NCBI RefSeq assembly: GCF_030063185.1
Contig: NZ_JASISP010000001.1
Location: 603,106 to 667,105 of the forward strand
DNA length: 64,000 bases
Source of the DNA: Arthrobacter sp. H35-D1
GTDB lineage: Bacteria > Actinomycetota > Actinomycetes > Actinomycetales > Micrococcaceae
Direction: 5' to 3'
Shown here piece after piece: positions 41,825 through 52,253 of the stretch; position 1 is the first letter of the stretch, and each line of letters starts with the position of its first letter. Made by a program: the position numbers and the translations under genes. Below the pieces are notes generated by a model. That model saw only the letters and a program-made list of their open reading frames with translations. It had not been told where the DNA came from and made no database searches.

Positions 41825-43900
41825 ATGAAAGTCAAAAAACTCTTCAAAGGTCCATTTGTCTGGATCATTGTGGTGGTTGTGCTCATTGGAGCCGGCCTTT
41901 TCACGTTGACGGGCACGGGGACCAGCCGGGTTGGCACCTCTGAAGCCTTGGACCTGCTCAACAATGACAAGGTTGTCTCGGCCAAGATCTTTGGCTCCGA
42001 AGGCCGCGTGGACATGGTCCTCAAGGACGACTACACCACGGCCGAGGGCAGCAAGGCCGGCAAGAACGTCCAGTTCTACTTTGGTGGCTATCGCGCCACC
42101 ACCATGGTTGACGCCATTGACAACGCCAAGTTGAAGTCTTTCGACGACCAGCCGGCCTCCAACAACTTCTGGTCAAGCATCTTCTCGCTGCTGATCCCGT
42201 TCGTGCTGATCGGGCTCATCTTCTGGTTCCTGTTCTCCCGCATGCAAGGCGGCGGCAACAAGGTCATGCAGTTCGGCAAGTCCAAGGCCAAGCTGCTCAC
42301 GAAGGACCACCCGCAGGTGACGTTCAACGACGTGGCCGGTGCGGACGAGGCGGTCGAGGAACTCCACGAAATCAAGGATTTCCTGCAGAACCCGGCCAAG
42401 TTCGTTGCCGTGGGCGCCAAGATCCCCAGAGGTGTGCTGCTGTACGGCCCTCCCGGAACGGGCAAGACGCTGCTGGCCCGCGCCGTTGCCGGCGAGGCCG
42501 GCGTGCCGTTCTACTCCATCTCCGGTTCCGACTTCGTCGAAATGTTCGTTGGCGTGGGTGCTTCCCGTGTCCGCGACCTGTTCGAGCAGGCCAAGACCAA
42601 CTCCCCGGCCATCATCTTTGTTGACGAGATCGACGCCGTCGGACGCCACCGTGGTGCAGGCATTGGCGGCGGCAACGACGAACGCGAGCAAACCCTCAAC
42701 CAGCTGTTGGTGGAAATGGACGGGTTTGATGTCAAAACAAACGTCATCCTGATCGCCGCCACCAACCGTCCCGACGTCCTCGACCCCGCGCTGCTGCGCC
42801 CGGGCCGTTTTGACCGTCAGATCCCCGTGGAAGCCCCGGACCGACTGGGCCGCCAGCAGATCCTTGAGGTGCACTCCAAGGGCAAGCCCATGGCACCAGG
42901 TGTTGACCTGAACGCCGTCGCCAAGAAGACGCCCGGCTACACCGGTGCCGACTTGGCCAACGTGCTCAACGAAGCAGCCCTGCTGACAGCCCGCTCCAAC
43001 GCGCAGCTCATTGATGACCGCGCCTTGGACGAGTCCATTGACCGTGTCATGGCCGGCCCGCAGAAGCGCACCCGCGTCATGAAGGAACTCGAGCGCAAGA
43101 TCACCGCCTACCATGAGGGCGGCCACGCACTTGTTGCAGCGGCCATGCACAACACGGCCCCTGTCACCAAGATCACCATCCTGCCCCGCGGCCGCGCCCT
43201 GGGTTACACCATGGTGGTTCCCGAAGACGACAAGTACTCAATCACCCGCAACGAACTGCTTGACCAGATGGCGTACGCCATGGGCGGGCGCGTGGCCGAG
43301 GAGATCGTGTTCCACGACCCCTCCACAGGTGCCTCCAACGACATTGAAAAGGCTACCGGCACGGCCCGCGCCATGGTCACCCAATACGGTATGAGCGAGC
43401 GTATTGGCGCAGTCAAGCTTGGCACCGGTGGAGGCGAGCCCTTTATGGGTCGCGATGCCGGCCACGATCGGGACTATTCGGAATCCGTCGCTGCAGTGAT
43501 CGATGCGGAAGTACGCAAGCTCATCGACCAGGCCCACGACGATGCCTATGCGGCGCTGATCGCCAACCGCGACATCCTTGACCGGCTGGCCCTTGAACTG
43601 CTTGAGCGGGAAACGTTGAACCAGGCCGAGATCGCCGAGATCTTCATCGGTTTGCGTCGCCCCGAGCAGCGCAAGGTGTGGCTGTCCAAGGACAGCCGCC
43701 CGGTCTCCGAGCTGCCCCCTGTCATCACGGACAGGGAACGCCGCGAAGCCGAGGATGCCGGGGAACCGACTCCGGAAAGCGTCGATCCCCAGGATCAACT
43801 TGCCAATGCCCATCTGGGTGGCGAGCTGGATGCGCCGGGCAACCAGCCCGGCATCGACCTGGGCAAGGGCGACGCCCCGCAGCTGCCAGGCCAGCCCTAA
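41825..43900 (+). CDS. ftsH: ATP-dependent zinc metalloprotease FtsH
   Basis: A 691-aa membrane AAA protease. Two membrane helices (residues about 10-30 and 116-137) flank a short outside domain; AAA core with Walker A GPPGTGKT (208-215), Walker [12 protein letters not shown] and SRH arginines; zinc site H430-E-G-G-H (HEGGH instead of the more usual HEAGH, still HExxH). It degrades membrane and regulatory proteins. C-terminal 60 residues are disordered and acidic. First gene of the block that continues with folate genes. Confidence 0.96.
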   Translation: MKVKKLFKGPFVWIIVVVVLIGAGLFTLTGTGTSRVGTSEALDLLNNDKVVSAKIFGSEGRVDMVLKDDYTTAEGSKAGKNVQFYFGGYRATTMVDAIDNAKLKSFDDQPASNNFWSSIFSLLIPFVLIGLIFWFLFSRMQGGGNKVMQFGKSKAKLLTKDHPQVTFNDVAGADEAVEELHEIKDFLQNPAKFVAVGAKIPRGVLLYGPPGTGKTLLARAVAGEAGVPFYSISGSDFVEMFVGVGASRVRDLFEQAKTNSPAIIFVDEIDAVGRHRGAGIGGGNDEREQTLNQLLVEMDGFDVKTNVILIAATNRPDVLDPALLRPGRFDRQIPVEAPDRLGRQQILEVHSKGKPMAPGVDLNAVAKKTPGYTGADLANVLNEAALLTARSNAQLIDDRALDESIDRVMAGPQKRTRVMKELERKITAYHEGGHALVAAAMHNTAPVTKITILPRGRALGYTMVVPEDDKYSITRNELLDQMAYAMGGRVAEEIVFHDPSTGASNDIEKATGTARAMVTQYGMSERIGAVKLGTGGGEPFMGRDAGHDRDYSESVAAVIDAEVRKLIDQAHDDAYAALIANRDILDRLALELLERETLNQAEIAEIFIGLRRPEQRKVWLSKDSRPVSELPPVITDRERREAEDAGEPTPESVDPQDQLANAHLGGELDAPGNQPGIDLGKGDAPQLPGQP

Positions 43901-43921
43901 TCGAAAGATAGGATTGGCACC

Positions 43922-44563
43922 GTGACTGATTACGACGACGAAACCGGGTTCGGGCAGGGCGACACCGCAGGTGACGCCCTGCCCCCGGCAGAACAACACC
44001 CAGTGGATCTGCCGCGCATCGAGGCGGCAGTGCGGGAGATTCTGCTGGCCATCGGCGAAGACCCGGAACGCAGCGGGCTGATTGACACGCCCAAGCGCGT
44101 GGCAAAGGCCTACCGCGAAGTGTTTTCCGGCCTGCACCAGGACCCGGCGGATGTTTTGGGAGTCACCTTTGACATTGCCCATGAAGAACTGGTGCTGGTC
44201 AAGGACATCCCGTTCTACTCAACGTGCGAACACCATTTGGTGCCGTTTCACGGCTCCGCCCACGTTGGCTACATTCCGTCCGAGGCAGGCATGGTCACGG
44301 GGCTGAGCAAGCTCGCCCGGCTGGTGGATATTTTTGCCAAGCGCCCGCAAGTGCAGGAAAGGCTTACCAGTCAGGTCGCCGATGCCCTGATGGAGCATCT
44401 GAAGCCTCGAGGCGCCATAGTGGTGATCGAGTGTGAACACATGTGCATGTCCATGAGGGGCGTGCGCAAACCAGGGGCCAAGACAGTCACAAGTGCTGTG
44501 CGCGGCCTGCTTCACGAGCCCGCGACCAGGGCCGAAGCCATGAGCTTGATTCTCGGAAGGTAA
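43922..44563 (+). CDS. folE: GTP cyclohydrolase I
   Basis: A 213-aa enzyme: [33 protein letters not shown]-type zinc region (Cys and His ligands in [11 protein letters not shown]), [41 protein letters not shown]. It converts GTP to dihydroneopterin triphosphate, first step of folate synthesis. Its GTG start lies 21 bases after ftsH. Confidence 0.95.
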   Translation: MTDYDDETGFGQGDTAGDALPPAEQHPVDLPRIEAAVREILLAIGEDPERSGLIDTPKRVAKAYREVFSGLHQDPADVLGVTFDIAHEELVLVKDIPFYSTCEHHLVPFHGSAHVGYIPSEAGMVTGLSKLARLVDIFAKRPQVQERLTSQVADALMEHLKPRGAIVVIECEHMCMSMRGVRKPGAKTVTSAVRGLLHEPATRAEAMSLILGR

Positions 44564-44574
44564 CTAAACACACC

Positions 44575-45549
44575 ATGGACTCCCTCGCCGCCGCACCGGG
44601 TACAGGCCCGGCCACCTCACCCCTGCCTGTCCTGCGGGCCCGCCGGTCCATTGCCAGCTTTGAAAAGCTGCCCAAGGACCGTGCAGTTGTCATGGGGATA
44701 TTGAACTGCACCCCCGATTCGTTCAGCGACGGCGGCGAGTACGATTCCACCGAAACCGCCATTGCCCATGGGTTGCGCATGTTCTACGGCGGTGCCGACA
44801 TCATCGACGTCGGCGGGGAATCCACCCGCCCGGGTGCCGAGTATGTTGACGAAGTTGAAGAGCAGCGGCGCATCCTGCCCGTCATTTCAATCCTGGCCAA
44901 GGCCGGTGCGCTTGTCAGCGTCGACACGCGCCACGCGTCCACGGCCGCCCTGGCCATCGAGGCCGGGGCGGGGATGGTCAACGACGTCTCCGGCGCCAAC
45001 GTCCATCCGGACATGATTGCCTTGGTTGCCGAGCGCCAGGTGCCCTATGTGTTGATGCACAGCCGCGGGGACTCCCGTTCCATGGACTCCTTGACGCAGT
45101 ACACGGATGTGGTCCGGGACGTGGTGCGCGAGCTGGGCGAGGTGCGTGAAAGGTTCTATGCCGCCGGAGTCGTGCCGGAAAAACTCATCCTCGACCCAGG
45201 CATCGGTTTTTCCAAGAACGCCGAGCAGAACTGGGAACTGCTGGCGAACCTCCACGAAGTAGTGGACATGGGCAACAAAATTTTGGTGGGGACCTCTCGC
45301 AAGCGCTTCCTTGGCACATTGCTGACCAGTGCCGGAAAGGCCGCCGCCCCCAAGGAACGCGACGACGCAACTTCCGCCACGACAGCCCTTGTCGGGGTGC
45401 AGGGCATATGGGGTGTTCGCGTGCACGACGTCGGAGCGAGCCTTGACGCTGCCAAGGTTGCGGCCAGGCTGTCGCTGGGCAAGCAAAACCGCGAAGCACG
45501 GCTTTTGGCTGCGCAAAGCGATGAGCAGGCAAGCCGGGACGAGCAGTGA
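44575..45549 (+). CDS. folP: dihydropteroate synthase
   Basis: A 324-aa TIM-barrel enzyme: ILNCTPDSFSDGG (pterin/pyrophosphate loop), DVGGESTRPGA, VSVDTRHASTAALAIEAGA, VNDVSGAN and the C-terminal VGTSRKRFLG. It condenses hydroxymethyl-dihydropterin pyrophosphate with p-aminobenzoate. Start at ATG 44575, 11 bases after folE; the longer frame overlaps folE. Confidence 0.94.
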   Translation: MDSLAAAPGTGPATSPLPVLRARRSIASFEKLPKDRAVVMGILNCTPDSFSDGGEYDSTETAIAHGLRMFYGGADIIDVGGESTRPGAEYVDEVEEQRRILPVISILAKAGALVSVDTRHASTAALAIEAGAGMVNDVSGANVHPDMIALVAERQVPYVLMHSRGDSRSMDSLTQYTDVVRDVVRELGEVRERFYAAGVVPEKLILDPGIGFSKNAEQNWELLANLHEVVDMGNKILVGTSRKRFLGTLLTSAGKAAAPKERDDATSATTALVGVQGIWGVRVHDVGASLDAAKVAARLSLGKQNREARLLAAQSDEQASRDEQ

Positions 45550-45974
45550 CCCACACGGATTTGATCACGCTCAAGGGCGTCACGGCCATTGGTTACCATG
45601 GCGTGTTTGCACACGAAAAACGGGATGGCCAGCCGTTCATCACCGACGTGGTGTTGCACCTTGACGTCACAGGGGCCGCAGCCACGGACGATCTCATGCT
45701 CACCGCAAACTACGGAGCCGTGGCGGAGACGGTAGTTTCCATGGTCACAGGTGAAGCATACGACCTGATTGAAACGCTCAGCGTCCGCATGGCGGAGCGG
45801 ATTCTTGCCGATTTCCCCGTGCTGAATGCCGTTGAAGTGACCGTCCACAAGCCCAAGGCACCCATCCAGGTGCCCTTCGGCGACGTGAACGTCACTGTTT
45901 TCAGGTCCCGGGAGCACGTGGGCACGGAACAGCCCGGTGAGCGGTTGGATGCGGCGCACGCGGGCACGGCATGA
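45546..45974 (+). CDS. folB: dihydroneopterin aldolase
   Basis: A 142-aa protein with the FolB tunnelling fold: LITLKGVTAIGYHGVFAHEKRDGQPFITDVVLHLD and ANYGAVAETVVSMVTGEAYDLIETLSVRMAERIL, ending with a basic-acidic tail. It splits dihydroneopterin to hydroxymethyl-dihydropterin. GTGA overlap with the folP stop indicates translational coupling. Confidence 0.93.
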   Translation: MTHTDLITLKGVTAIGYHGVFAHEKRDGQPFITDVVLHLDVTGAAATDDLMLTANYGAVAETVVSMVTGEAYDLIETLSVRMAERILADFPVLNAVEVTVHKPKAPIQVPFGDVNVTVFRSREHVGTEQPGERLDAAHAGTA

Positions 45975-46507
45975 CTGCCGAGCGACGGCTGACACGGGCC
46001 ATCCTGGCCCTGGGGAGCAACCTCGGCGAACGCAAAGGGACGCTGCAAAGCGCCGTCGCCGAATTGGTGGACCGGCCCGAGGTGCGTCTGCAAAACGTTT
46101 CCCCCGTGGTCACCACCAAGCCCGTAGGCGGACCCGACGGGCAGCCGGACTTCCTGAACATGGTCATTGCCGTGGATACAACGCTGGCAGCGAAGGAACT
46201 TTTGGCGCACTGCCAGAGCGTTGAACAGTCCCATCACAGGACCCGTGAAGTGCGTTGGGCGGCACGCACCCTCGATGTTGACATCATTGTTTACGGGGAC
46301 GAAGCAAGTGCCGATCCCGTGCTGACGCTGCCGCACCCCCGCGCAGCTGAGCGGGCTTTTGTGCTGTACCCGTGGTCGCTGATGGAACCCAATGCCATCT
46401 TGGCCGGGAAGCCGGTGTCCGAATTAGCAGCCGCCGCCCAAGACATGGCCGGCATCAGCCATGCCCAGGATGAGCCCTTGGAGCGGGACGTGGCACAGGA
46501 ACTTTAA
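45971..46507 (+). CDS. folK: HPPK, 6-hydroxymethyl-7,8-dihydropterin pyrophosphokinase
   Basis: A 178-aa enzyme: ILALGSNLGERKGTLQSAV at the start, NMVIAVDTTL, then the signature RWAARTLDVDIIVYGDE and LPHPRAAERAFVLYPW. It pyrophosphorylates the pterin for FolP. ATGA overlap with folB. Confidence 0.94.
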   Translation: MTAERRLTRAILALGSNLGERKGTLQSAVAELVDRPEVRLQNVSPVVTTKPVGGPDGQPDFLNMVIAVDTTLAAKELLAHCQSVEQSHHRTREVRWAARTLDVDIIVYGDEASADPVLTLPHPRAAERAFVLYPWSLMEPNAILAGKPVSELAAAAQDMAGISHAQDEPLERDVAQEL

Positions 46508-46604
46508 ACCCGCCACCAAAAACCATGGGCCGCGGGAATTCCAAATTGGGAAAAACCCAGTACGGTTGAATTATGTAGTCCCAACGCGAATCGATGAGGC
46601 AGCA

Positions 46605-47120
46605 ATGAATAGCACAATGCGGACCATCAGGCCTGCATGGTTGGCTGCCGTGGGCATTGTCACGGCCGCCATCGGCTGGACGGCCACCGAACTGACCTCC
46701 CGCGCCAGTCTTGCCTTGCCGGTTTTGCCGTTGAGTTCCTTGATCACCATGGGGCTGATAGTTGTTGTCTGCCTGGTTCTTGGATTCAAGGTCCGCCGCT
46801 GGCGCGACGGCAAACGAGACAAGGTCCTCGATCCGCTGCTGGCGGCCCGCACGGTGGTGCTGGCCCAGGCCTGTGCCTATGCCGGTGCCGTGCTGTTTGG
46901 CTGGCACACGGGGATCCTGCTTGACCAGTTCCCCACCATCGCCATGCGCGCGGACCTCGCCGTGATCTGGCAGATGGTGACCCTCATGGCGGGGGCCGTG
47001 GTCATGGTGGTCGTGGGGGTTGTCGTGGAACGTTTTTGCAAGCTGCCACCCGAGGACAACGAACCCACAACGAAAACTCGGCCCAAGCATGACGGCCGCG
47101 GGGAGGAAGAATTTGCCTAA
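46605..47120 (+). CDS. DUF3180 membrane protein
   Basis: A 171-aa protein with about four membrane helices (AWLAAVGIVTAAIGWTA, LITMGLIVVVCLVLGF, LAQACAYAGAVLFGWHTG, MVTLMAGAVVMVVVGVVV) and a charged C-terminus. DUF3180 proteins stand directly after folK in many actinobacteria; function unknown. ATG 46605 has GAGG upstream. Confidence 0.88.
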   Translation: MNSTMRTIRPAWLAAVGIVTAAIGWTATELTSRASLALPVLPLSSLITMGLIVVVCLVLGFKVRRWRDGKRDKVLDPLLAARTVVLAQACAYAGAVLFGWHTGILLDQFPTIAMRADLAVIWQMVTLMAGAVVMVVVGVVVERFCKLPPEDNEPTTKTRPKHDGRGEEEFA

Positions 47121-47634
47121 GCAGCTCAGCAGCGCGATCGACCCCGGCGACGTGGTGTTCCTGCGGGTGTCGGACAAGCTCATCACGGCACGGTTCATCT
47201 CCAGCGGTGTCGGAGCCTTGATTTTTTTGGCTCTGACGGCGGTGCCACTTGTCCTGAAGCTGACAGGTGTCTGGGCCGGTTATCCCGCATGGCTGGCCTG
47301 GGCGGCACCGGCAGTGGTGGTCATAGTGATGATCTGGGAAATGATCCTCATCCCACGCCAGGTGCGGGCCATCGGCTACGCCGAGCGCGACGACGACCTG
47401 TTGATCCGCAGCGGCATATTGTTCCACCGTGTCATGGTGGTCCCGTACGGGCGCATGCAATACGTCGATGTCACGATGGGTCCGCTGGAGCGCATGCTGG
47501 GGCTGAGCACCATTCACCTGCACACGGCTTCGCCCGGCACGAACGCACTTCTCAACGGGCTGCCTGCACCCGAGGCCGCCCGATTGCGCGAACAACTTTC
47601 AGCCCGCGGTGAGGCAAAATTGGCCGGCCTGTGA
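47113..47634 (+). CDS. PH-domain (bPH2/DUF304) membrane protein
   Basis: A 173-aa protein: two membrane helices (ISSGVGALIFLALTAVPLVL and LAWAAPAVVVIVMIWEMILIP) followed by a bacterial PH domain with RAIGYAERDDDLLIRSGILFHRVMVVPYGRMQYVDVTMGPLERMLGLSTIHLHTAS. It acts with the next, larger PH protein, a pairing like YdbS/YdbT. A TTG start at 47113 has GGGAGG five bases upstream; an ATG at 47089 is possible but lacks a ribosome site. Confidence 0.85.
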   Translation: MPKQLSSAIDPGDVVFLRVSDKLITARFISSGVGALIFLALTAVPLVLKLTGVWAGYPAWLAWAAPAVVVIVMIWEMILIPRQVRAIGYAERDDDLLIRSGILFHRVMVVPYGRMQYVDVTMGPLERMLGLSTIHLHTASPGTNALLNGLPAPEAARLREQLSARGEAKLAGL

Positions 47635-49259
47635 TGGATGAAGCCGTTAACGGGAAATCGGTGCAAGACCAATCCGGCAACGGCGTGGGCCTGCGCCCCG
47701 ACGATGAACTTACGTGGCACCGCGTGCACCCCGTTTCCCCGCTGGTCCGTGGCTGGGTCGCGGTGGCTGCCGTCATCTTTATTTTTGGCCGCAACTCGCT
47801 TGAAAACGTCTTTTCGGGGCACTGGGACGGCAATCCCGGTTCCTTGGCCCAGACAGCAGGCGCGCCTGTGCTTGTCATAGCTGCCGTGGTGGCTGCCGCG
47901 GTGGTGGTCTTCGGGAGCGCGTTTTTCCTGTCCTGGCGATTCACTCGCTACCAAGTCACGGATGAGCACGTGCACATCAACTCGGGGGTTGTCTTCAGGC
48001 AGCAGCGCAGGGCGCGCATTGACAGGGTCCAGGCCATCGATGTGGTGCAGCCGCTGTTGGCGCGGGTATTTGGGTTGGCGGAACTGAAGTTTGAAGTGGC
48101 CGACGGCGGGAAGTCGGCCATGAAGCTCTCCTTCCTCAAACTCCCGGAGGCACAACGGCTCCGAGCGGCCATTCTTGCCCGTGCCTCGGGGGTGGCGGGC
48201 GACCCTGAGTCGCCGGGGGAGGTGCACGAGGCGCCGGAGACGCATGTCTTGGCGCTCAAGCCTGGCCGCATCATCGCTGCGGCAATATTCAGCAGCACCA
48301 CGATTTTTGCACTGTGCGTCGTGGCGGCCGCCGTGGTGGCGGTTGTCTGGAGCGGGGAGCCCGCGATCTTGGTGGCCGGTGTTCCGATTTTCATCGGCAT
48401 TGGCGCCAGCTACTGGAAGAGCATTACGGGGGACTTCAACTTCCGGGTGGCCCTTTCACCCGACGGCGTGCGGCTGCACTACGGCATGCTGGAGACCCGA
48501 GCCCAGACCATTCCGCCCGGCCGTGTCCAAGCGGTTGGCATCAGCCAGGGCCCAGTGTGGCGGCCCCTTGGCTGGTACCGGGTCCACATCAATGTGGCAG
48601 GCTACGGCGCGGATTCCTCGAACGGGGGCTCCCGTTCCGTGCTGCTTCCGGTCGGCACCCTGGATGAGGTCATGGCGGTGCTGGGACTGGTGTTCCCGGA
48701 CCCCGGCGTGGATAACCCCTTTGCGGTGTTTGCCGCCGGGCTGCAGGGGCCGGGGTCCGCTGAAGGATTTGTGCACTCGCCGCGCTCTGCCCGGTGGATC
48801 GACCCCCTCGCCTGGCGCCACAACGCCTTTCGCGCCACCGAGACGGCCCTGCTCTGTCGGCATGGGGTGATTTTCCGCAACCTCCAGGTGGTGCCCCACG
48901 AACACACCCAATCGCTGGGACTGCGCCAGGGACCACTCATGGCTGCCCTGGGCCTGGTGGACTTTGAACTGCATTCAACCGCAGGCCCCGTCCGCCCGCT
49001 CGTGCACCACCTGTCGGTGGAAAACGGACAACGGCTCTTTGCCGAGCAAGCAGCCCGCGCCGCCACTGCCCGCCGCATCCACCGCAGGGAAAAATGGCTG
49101 GCACCGGACGACGATCCGGCACCGGTGGCCGAGCCTGCCGGGTCGCCCGATCCAATGCTCGAGCATGCCGAACCCGCCCACCCGGTGGCCGAGCGTGCCG
49201 AGCCCCCGCAAGAACATCCGCATGACCTACCCCCGCAGGAGCAAAATCGTGGCGATTAA
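47634..49259 (+). CDS. large PH-domain (bPH2) membrane protein
   Basis: A 541-aa protein (YdbT-like) with pairs of membrane helices and about three bPH2 domains: TRYQVTDEHVHINSGVVFRQQRRARIDRVQAIDVVQPLLARVFGLAELKFEVA near 105-160, LSPDGVRLHYGMLETRAQTIPPGRVQAVGISQG near 280, and NAFRATETALLCRHGVIFRNLQVVPHEHTQSLGLRQGPL near 400. C-terminal 60 residues are Pro/Ala/Glu-rich and disordered. Membrane lipid or envelope role presumed. GTG 47631 or ATG 47634 overlap the previous stop. Confidence 0.87.
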   Translation: MDEAVNGKSVQDQSGNGVGLRPDDELTWHRVHPVSPLVRGWVAVAAVIFIFGRNSLENVFSGHWDGNPGSLAQTAGAPVLVIAAVVAAAVVVFGSAFFLSWRFTRYQVTDEHVHINSGVVFRQQRRARIDRVQAIDVVQPLLARVFGLAELKFEVADGGKSAMKLSFLKLPEAQRLRAAILARASGVAGDPESPGEVHEAPETHVLALKPGRIIAAAIFSSTTIFALCVVAAAVVAVVWSGEPAILVAGVPIFIGIGASYWKSITGDFNFRVALSPDGVRLHYGMLETRAQTIPPGRVQAVGISQGPVWRPLGWYRVHINVAGYGADSSNGGSRSVLLPVGTLDEVMAVLGLVFPDPGVDNPFAVFAAGLQGPGSAEGFVHSPRSARWIDPLAWRHNAFRATETALLCRHGVIFRNLQVVPHEHTQSLGLRQGPLMAALGLVDFELHSTAGPVRPLVHHLSVENGQRLFAEQAARAATARRIHRREKWLAPDDDPAPVAEPAGSPDPMLEHAEPAHPVAERAEPPQEHPHDLPPQEQNRGD

Positions 49260-50175
49260 GCCGGGCCGACTCGGCATTGGCATTATTGGAGCAGGCAAGG
49301 TGGGCGCCGTTCTGGGCGCCGCCTTGCGCGCAACGGGACACGCCGTCGTCGGAGTTTCCGCCGTCTCGGAAGCCTCAAGGGAACGTGCCGAGCTCCTGCT
49401 TCCGGGGGTTCCCGTCCTCGAAGTGTCGGACATCGTGGAACGTGCCGAGCTTGTCCTCCTCGCCGTGCCGGACGACGTTCTCGCTGAACTGGTGGCTGGG
49501 CTGGGCACCATGGGTGCATGGCAGGTGGGGCAGTTGGTGGCGCACACCTCGGGGCGGTTCGGCACGGGTGTCCTCGCCCCGGTCAAGGCCGCCGGCGGGA
49601 TTCCGCTGGCACTGCACCCGGCCATGACGTTCACCGGCATGAGCCTTGATTTGGCCCGACTCACCGACTGCTGCTTTGGCGTCACGGCCGAGCCCGCCAT
49701 GCTGCCCATCGCCCAGGCCCTGGTGGTGGAGATGGGGGCGGAGCCGGTGGTCATTGCCGAGGCCGACCGTGTCCTGTACCACGCAGCCTTGGCGCATTCG
49801 GCAAATCACCTTGTCACGCTCGTGGCCCAAGCCGCGCAAATCCTGGGCGACATCGGCGTGGAGTCGCCCCACCAAGTGATGGGCCCGCTGTTGCGCGCAT
49901 CACTGGAAAATGCGCTCGCTTCGGGGGAGTCGGCCCTGACCGGCCCGGTGGCCCGCGGCGACGCCGGTACGGTGGCCGCCCATTCGGCGGCCCTGCGCGA
50001 ACACGCCCTGGACACGGAGTCCGCGGACATCTTGGAGGCATATCTGGCCATGTCGGCGGCAACCGCCACCCGCGCCGCCCGCCGCCGGCTGCTTTCCGCC
50101 GAGGCGTATCTTGGTGTTCAGGCGGCCCTGGCCAACGACGACGGCGAAATCCCCGAGGCGTCCGGCGGCGCCTAG
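49249..50175 (+). CDS. Rossmann-like / DUF2520 protein
   Basis: A 308-aa protein with an NAD(P)-binding N-terminal domain ([41 protein letters not shown]) and a helical DUF2520 C-terminal domain (LYHAALAHSANHLVTLVAQA). Related to ketopantoate reductase-like folds, and its place directly before panC suggests a part in pantothenate synthesis; a reaction is not proven. GTG at 49249 has AGGAG seven bases upstream and overlaps the previous gene by 11 bases. Confidence 0.88.
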   Translation: MAIKPGRLGIGIIGAGKVGAVLGAALRATGHAVVGVSAVSEASRERAELLLPGVPVLEVSDIVERAELVLLAVPDDVLAELVAGLGTMGAWQVGQLVAHTSGRFGTGVLAPVKAAGGIPLALHPAMTFTGMSLDLARLTDCCFGVTAEPAMLPIAQALVVEMGAEPVVIAEADRVLYHAALAHSANHLVTLVAQAAQILGDIGVESPHQVMGPLLRASLENALASGESALTGPVARGDAGTVAAHSAALREHALDTESADILEAYLAMSAATATRAARRRLLSAEAYLGVQAALANDDGEIPEASGGA

Positions 50176-50277
50176 GATGGATCCGGTCCGGGGCATGGCT
50201 GTCCGGGCTTGGCAGACACCGGCAGGAAGCCGGCCGAGCGCCGGAGTACGCAAAGACAGCGATGGAGAGCAGAAACC

Positions 50278-51288
50278 ATGAGCATTGCACTGGTGACCAC
50301 CATTGCCGAACTACAGGCCGCGACAGCGGCGTTGCTGCATCTGCGGGCCGGGCAGACACGTGCCACGGGCGGGGCGGCACGCCCGGAGAACACGTCCCCA
50401 GGGAAGCCGGCCCCGGAGAAGAAAGCACCGGAGAATACTGCTGCAATCAAAACGGCCGGGACGCTTGGCCTTGTCCCAACCATGGGCGCCCTGCACTCCG
50501 GACACGCCGAGCTGGCTCGTGCAGCCGTCGCGGAAAACTCCGTGGTGGTGGCCACAGTTTTCGTCAACCCGCTGCAATTTGGCAACGCCGCGGACCTGGC
50601 CCGCTACCCTCGCACCACCGAGGCGGACCTGGACTTGTTGGAGGAAGCCGGCGTCGACTTCATGTTTGCCCCGGACGTGGCGCAGATGTACCCGAACGGC
50701 GAGCCTTCCGTCCGGATTGCGGCCGGAAAGATGGGTGAAACGTTCGAGGGTGCCGCCCGTCCCGGGCACTTTGACGGGGCCCTGACAGCCGTTGCCAAAT
50801 TGCTGCATGCGGGCATGCCCGAGACCGGGCTGGCAGCCCCCGACGCCGGGCGTCCCTCCTACCGGGCCTATTTTGGCCAAAAGGATGCGCAGCAGCTGGC
50901 CCTGGTCCGTTCCATGGTGGAGGAGCTGAACTTCCCCGTGGAAATTGTGGCAGTGCCGATTGTCCGCGACGACGACGGCTTGGCACTGTCAAGCCGCAAC
51001 CGTTTCCTCTCCGCTGCGGAGCGCGACTCCGCCCTCGTGCTCTCTCGCGCACTGCGGATGCTCAAGCGGCGCGCGGACGCCCACGAACCCCTGGACACGG
51101 CCTCCGCCGAAGCCCTGGTGCGCAGCGCACCCGGCGTCGAACTGGACTACCTGGAAGTGGTGGACCCGCGGACCTTGGCCGTGCGGGCTGAAAACTGCCA
51201 GGACACCCCGTTCACCGGCGTCGCGTTGGTTCTCATTGCCGCCACCGTCGGCCCCGTCCGCCTCATCGACAACATGCTGCTGGGGTAG
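50278..51288 (+). CDS. panC: pantothenate synthetase
   Basis: A 336-aa enzyme joining pantoate and beta-alanine with [63 protein letters not shown], and [18 protein letters not shown] are the family motifs. Residues about 24-60 are a low-complexity Pro/Lys/Ala insertion ahead of the HIGH-like region, longer than in most PanC proteins. GGAGAG before ATG 50278. Confidence 0.93.
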   Translation: MSIALVTTIAELQAATAALLHLRAGQTRATGGAARPENTSPGKPAPEKKAPENTAAIKTAGTLGLVPTMGALHSGHAELARAAVAENSVVVATVFVNPLQFGNAADLARYPRTTEADLDLLEEAGVDFMFAPDVAQMYPNGEPSVRIAAGKMGETFEGAARPGHFDGALTAVAKLLHAGMPETGLAAPDAGRPSYRAYFGQKDAQQLALVRSMVEELNFPVEIVAVPIVRDDDGLALSSRNRFLSAAERDSALVLSRALRMLKRRADAHEPLDTASAEALVRSAPGVELDYLEVVDPRTLAVRAENCQDTPFTGVALVLIAATVGPVRLIDNMLLG

Positions 51289-51317
51289 CGCGTTCCAAGG
51301 ACGGGCCGGTCCACCGC

Positions 51318-52253
51318 CTACCCGAGCGCTGCCGCCACTTCCGCCTCACTCGGGTAGGCGGCCTGGGCGCCCTTTTTGGTGGTGGCCAGGGCTGCTGCCA
51401 CAGAGGCATGGCGCGCAGCCGCTGCGAGAGTGTCCCCGGCGGCCAGGCGCGCCGCCGTCGCGCCGGTGAACGCGTCGCCGGCGCCGGTTGTATCCACCGC
51501 AACCACGTTCGTGGGGGCGATCCGCACCGCGGGCTCGGCCGTATTGGTTGAATCCAGCACCACGGAGCCGGCTGCGCCCAGCGTCAGCAGCACCTTGGAC
51601 AGGCCGCGTTCTGCAAACTCTTTTGTCGCAGCCAGCCAATCGGAGACGGGTGCCTCCGCAGACGGCATGGCCATCCCGCCAAGAAACTGCGAGGCTTCAT
51701 GGGAGTTGACCAGCAGCACGTCGGTGAGACGTGCCAGCGCGTCGTCAATCGGGGCGTAGGGTGAGAGGTTCAGCAGCACCGTTGCACCGGCGTCGTGCCC
51801 GGCCTGGGCAGCGGCCAAGACAGTTTCCGGGGAAACTTCCAGGCACAGGCACACGACGCCGGCACCCTTGAACACTGCCGGGTCCATGTCGTCGGGGGCC
51901 AAAGTGGCGTTGGCACCGGCGGAGATGATGATGCTGTTCTCCCCGCTGTCCTCCACGGAAATGACCGCAACGCCCGTCGGCTCGTCGACGCGGCGGACAT
52001 GGCCGACGTCGACACCGGCACCGGCGGTGGAGGCCAGCAGCATGTCGCCGTTGGGGTCGCTGCCCACGGCGCCGATCAGCGTGACGCGACCGCCCAGCTT
52101 GCCGGCGGCCACCGCTTGGTTGGCGCTCTTGCCGCCCGGATTGACGGCAAAGCCGCTGCCGTGGAGGGTCTCGCCCGGGAGGGGCAGCCGTTGGCAGTAG
52201 ATGGTCAGGTCGGCGTTGAGTGAACCGGCCACCACAATCTTTTTCGTGGTCAT
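51318..52253 (-). CDS. rbsK: ribokinase
   Basis: A 311-aa PfkB-family kinase: VAGSLNADLTIYCQRLPLPGETLHGSGF, NPGGKSANQAVAAGKLGG and VDTTGAGDAFTGATAARLA. It makes ribose 5-phosphate from ribose, which fits its place after a nucleoside hydrolase and a transporter. Start overlaps the transporter stop by 4 bases (ATGA). Confidence 0.93.
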   Translation of the reverse strand: MTTKKIVVAGSLNADLTIYCQRLPLPGETLHGSGFAVNPGGKSANQAVAAGKLGGRVTLIGAVGSDPNGDMLLASTAGAGVDVGHVRRVDEPTGVAVISVEDSGENSIIISAGANATLAPDDMDPAVFKGAGVVCLCLEVSPETVLAAAQAGHDAGATVLLNLSPYAPIDDALARLTDVLLVNSHEASQFLGGMAMPSAEAPVSDWLAATKEFAERGLSKVLLTLGAAGSVVLDSTNTAEPAVRIAPTNVVAVDTTGAGDAFTGATAARLAAGDTLAAAARHASVAAALATTKKGAQAAYPSEAEVAAALG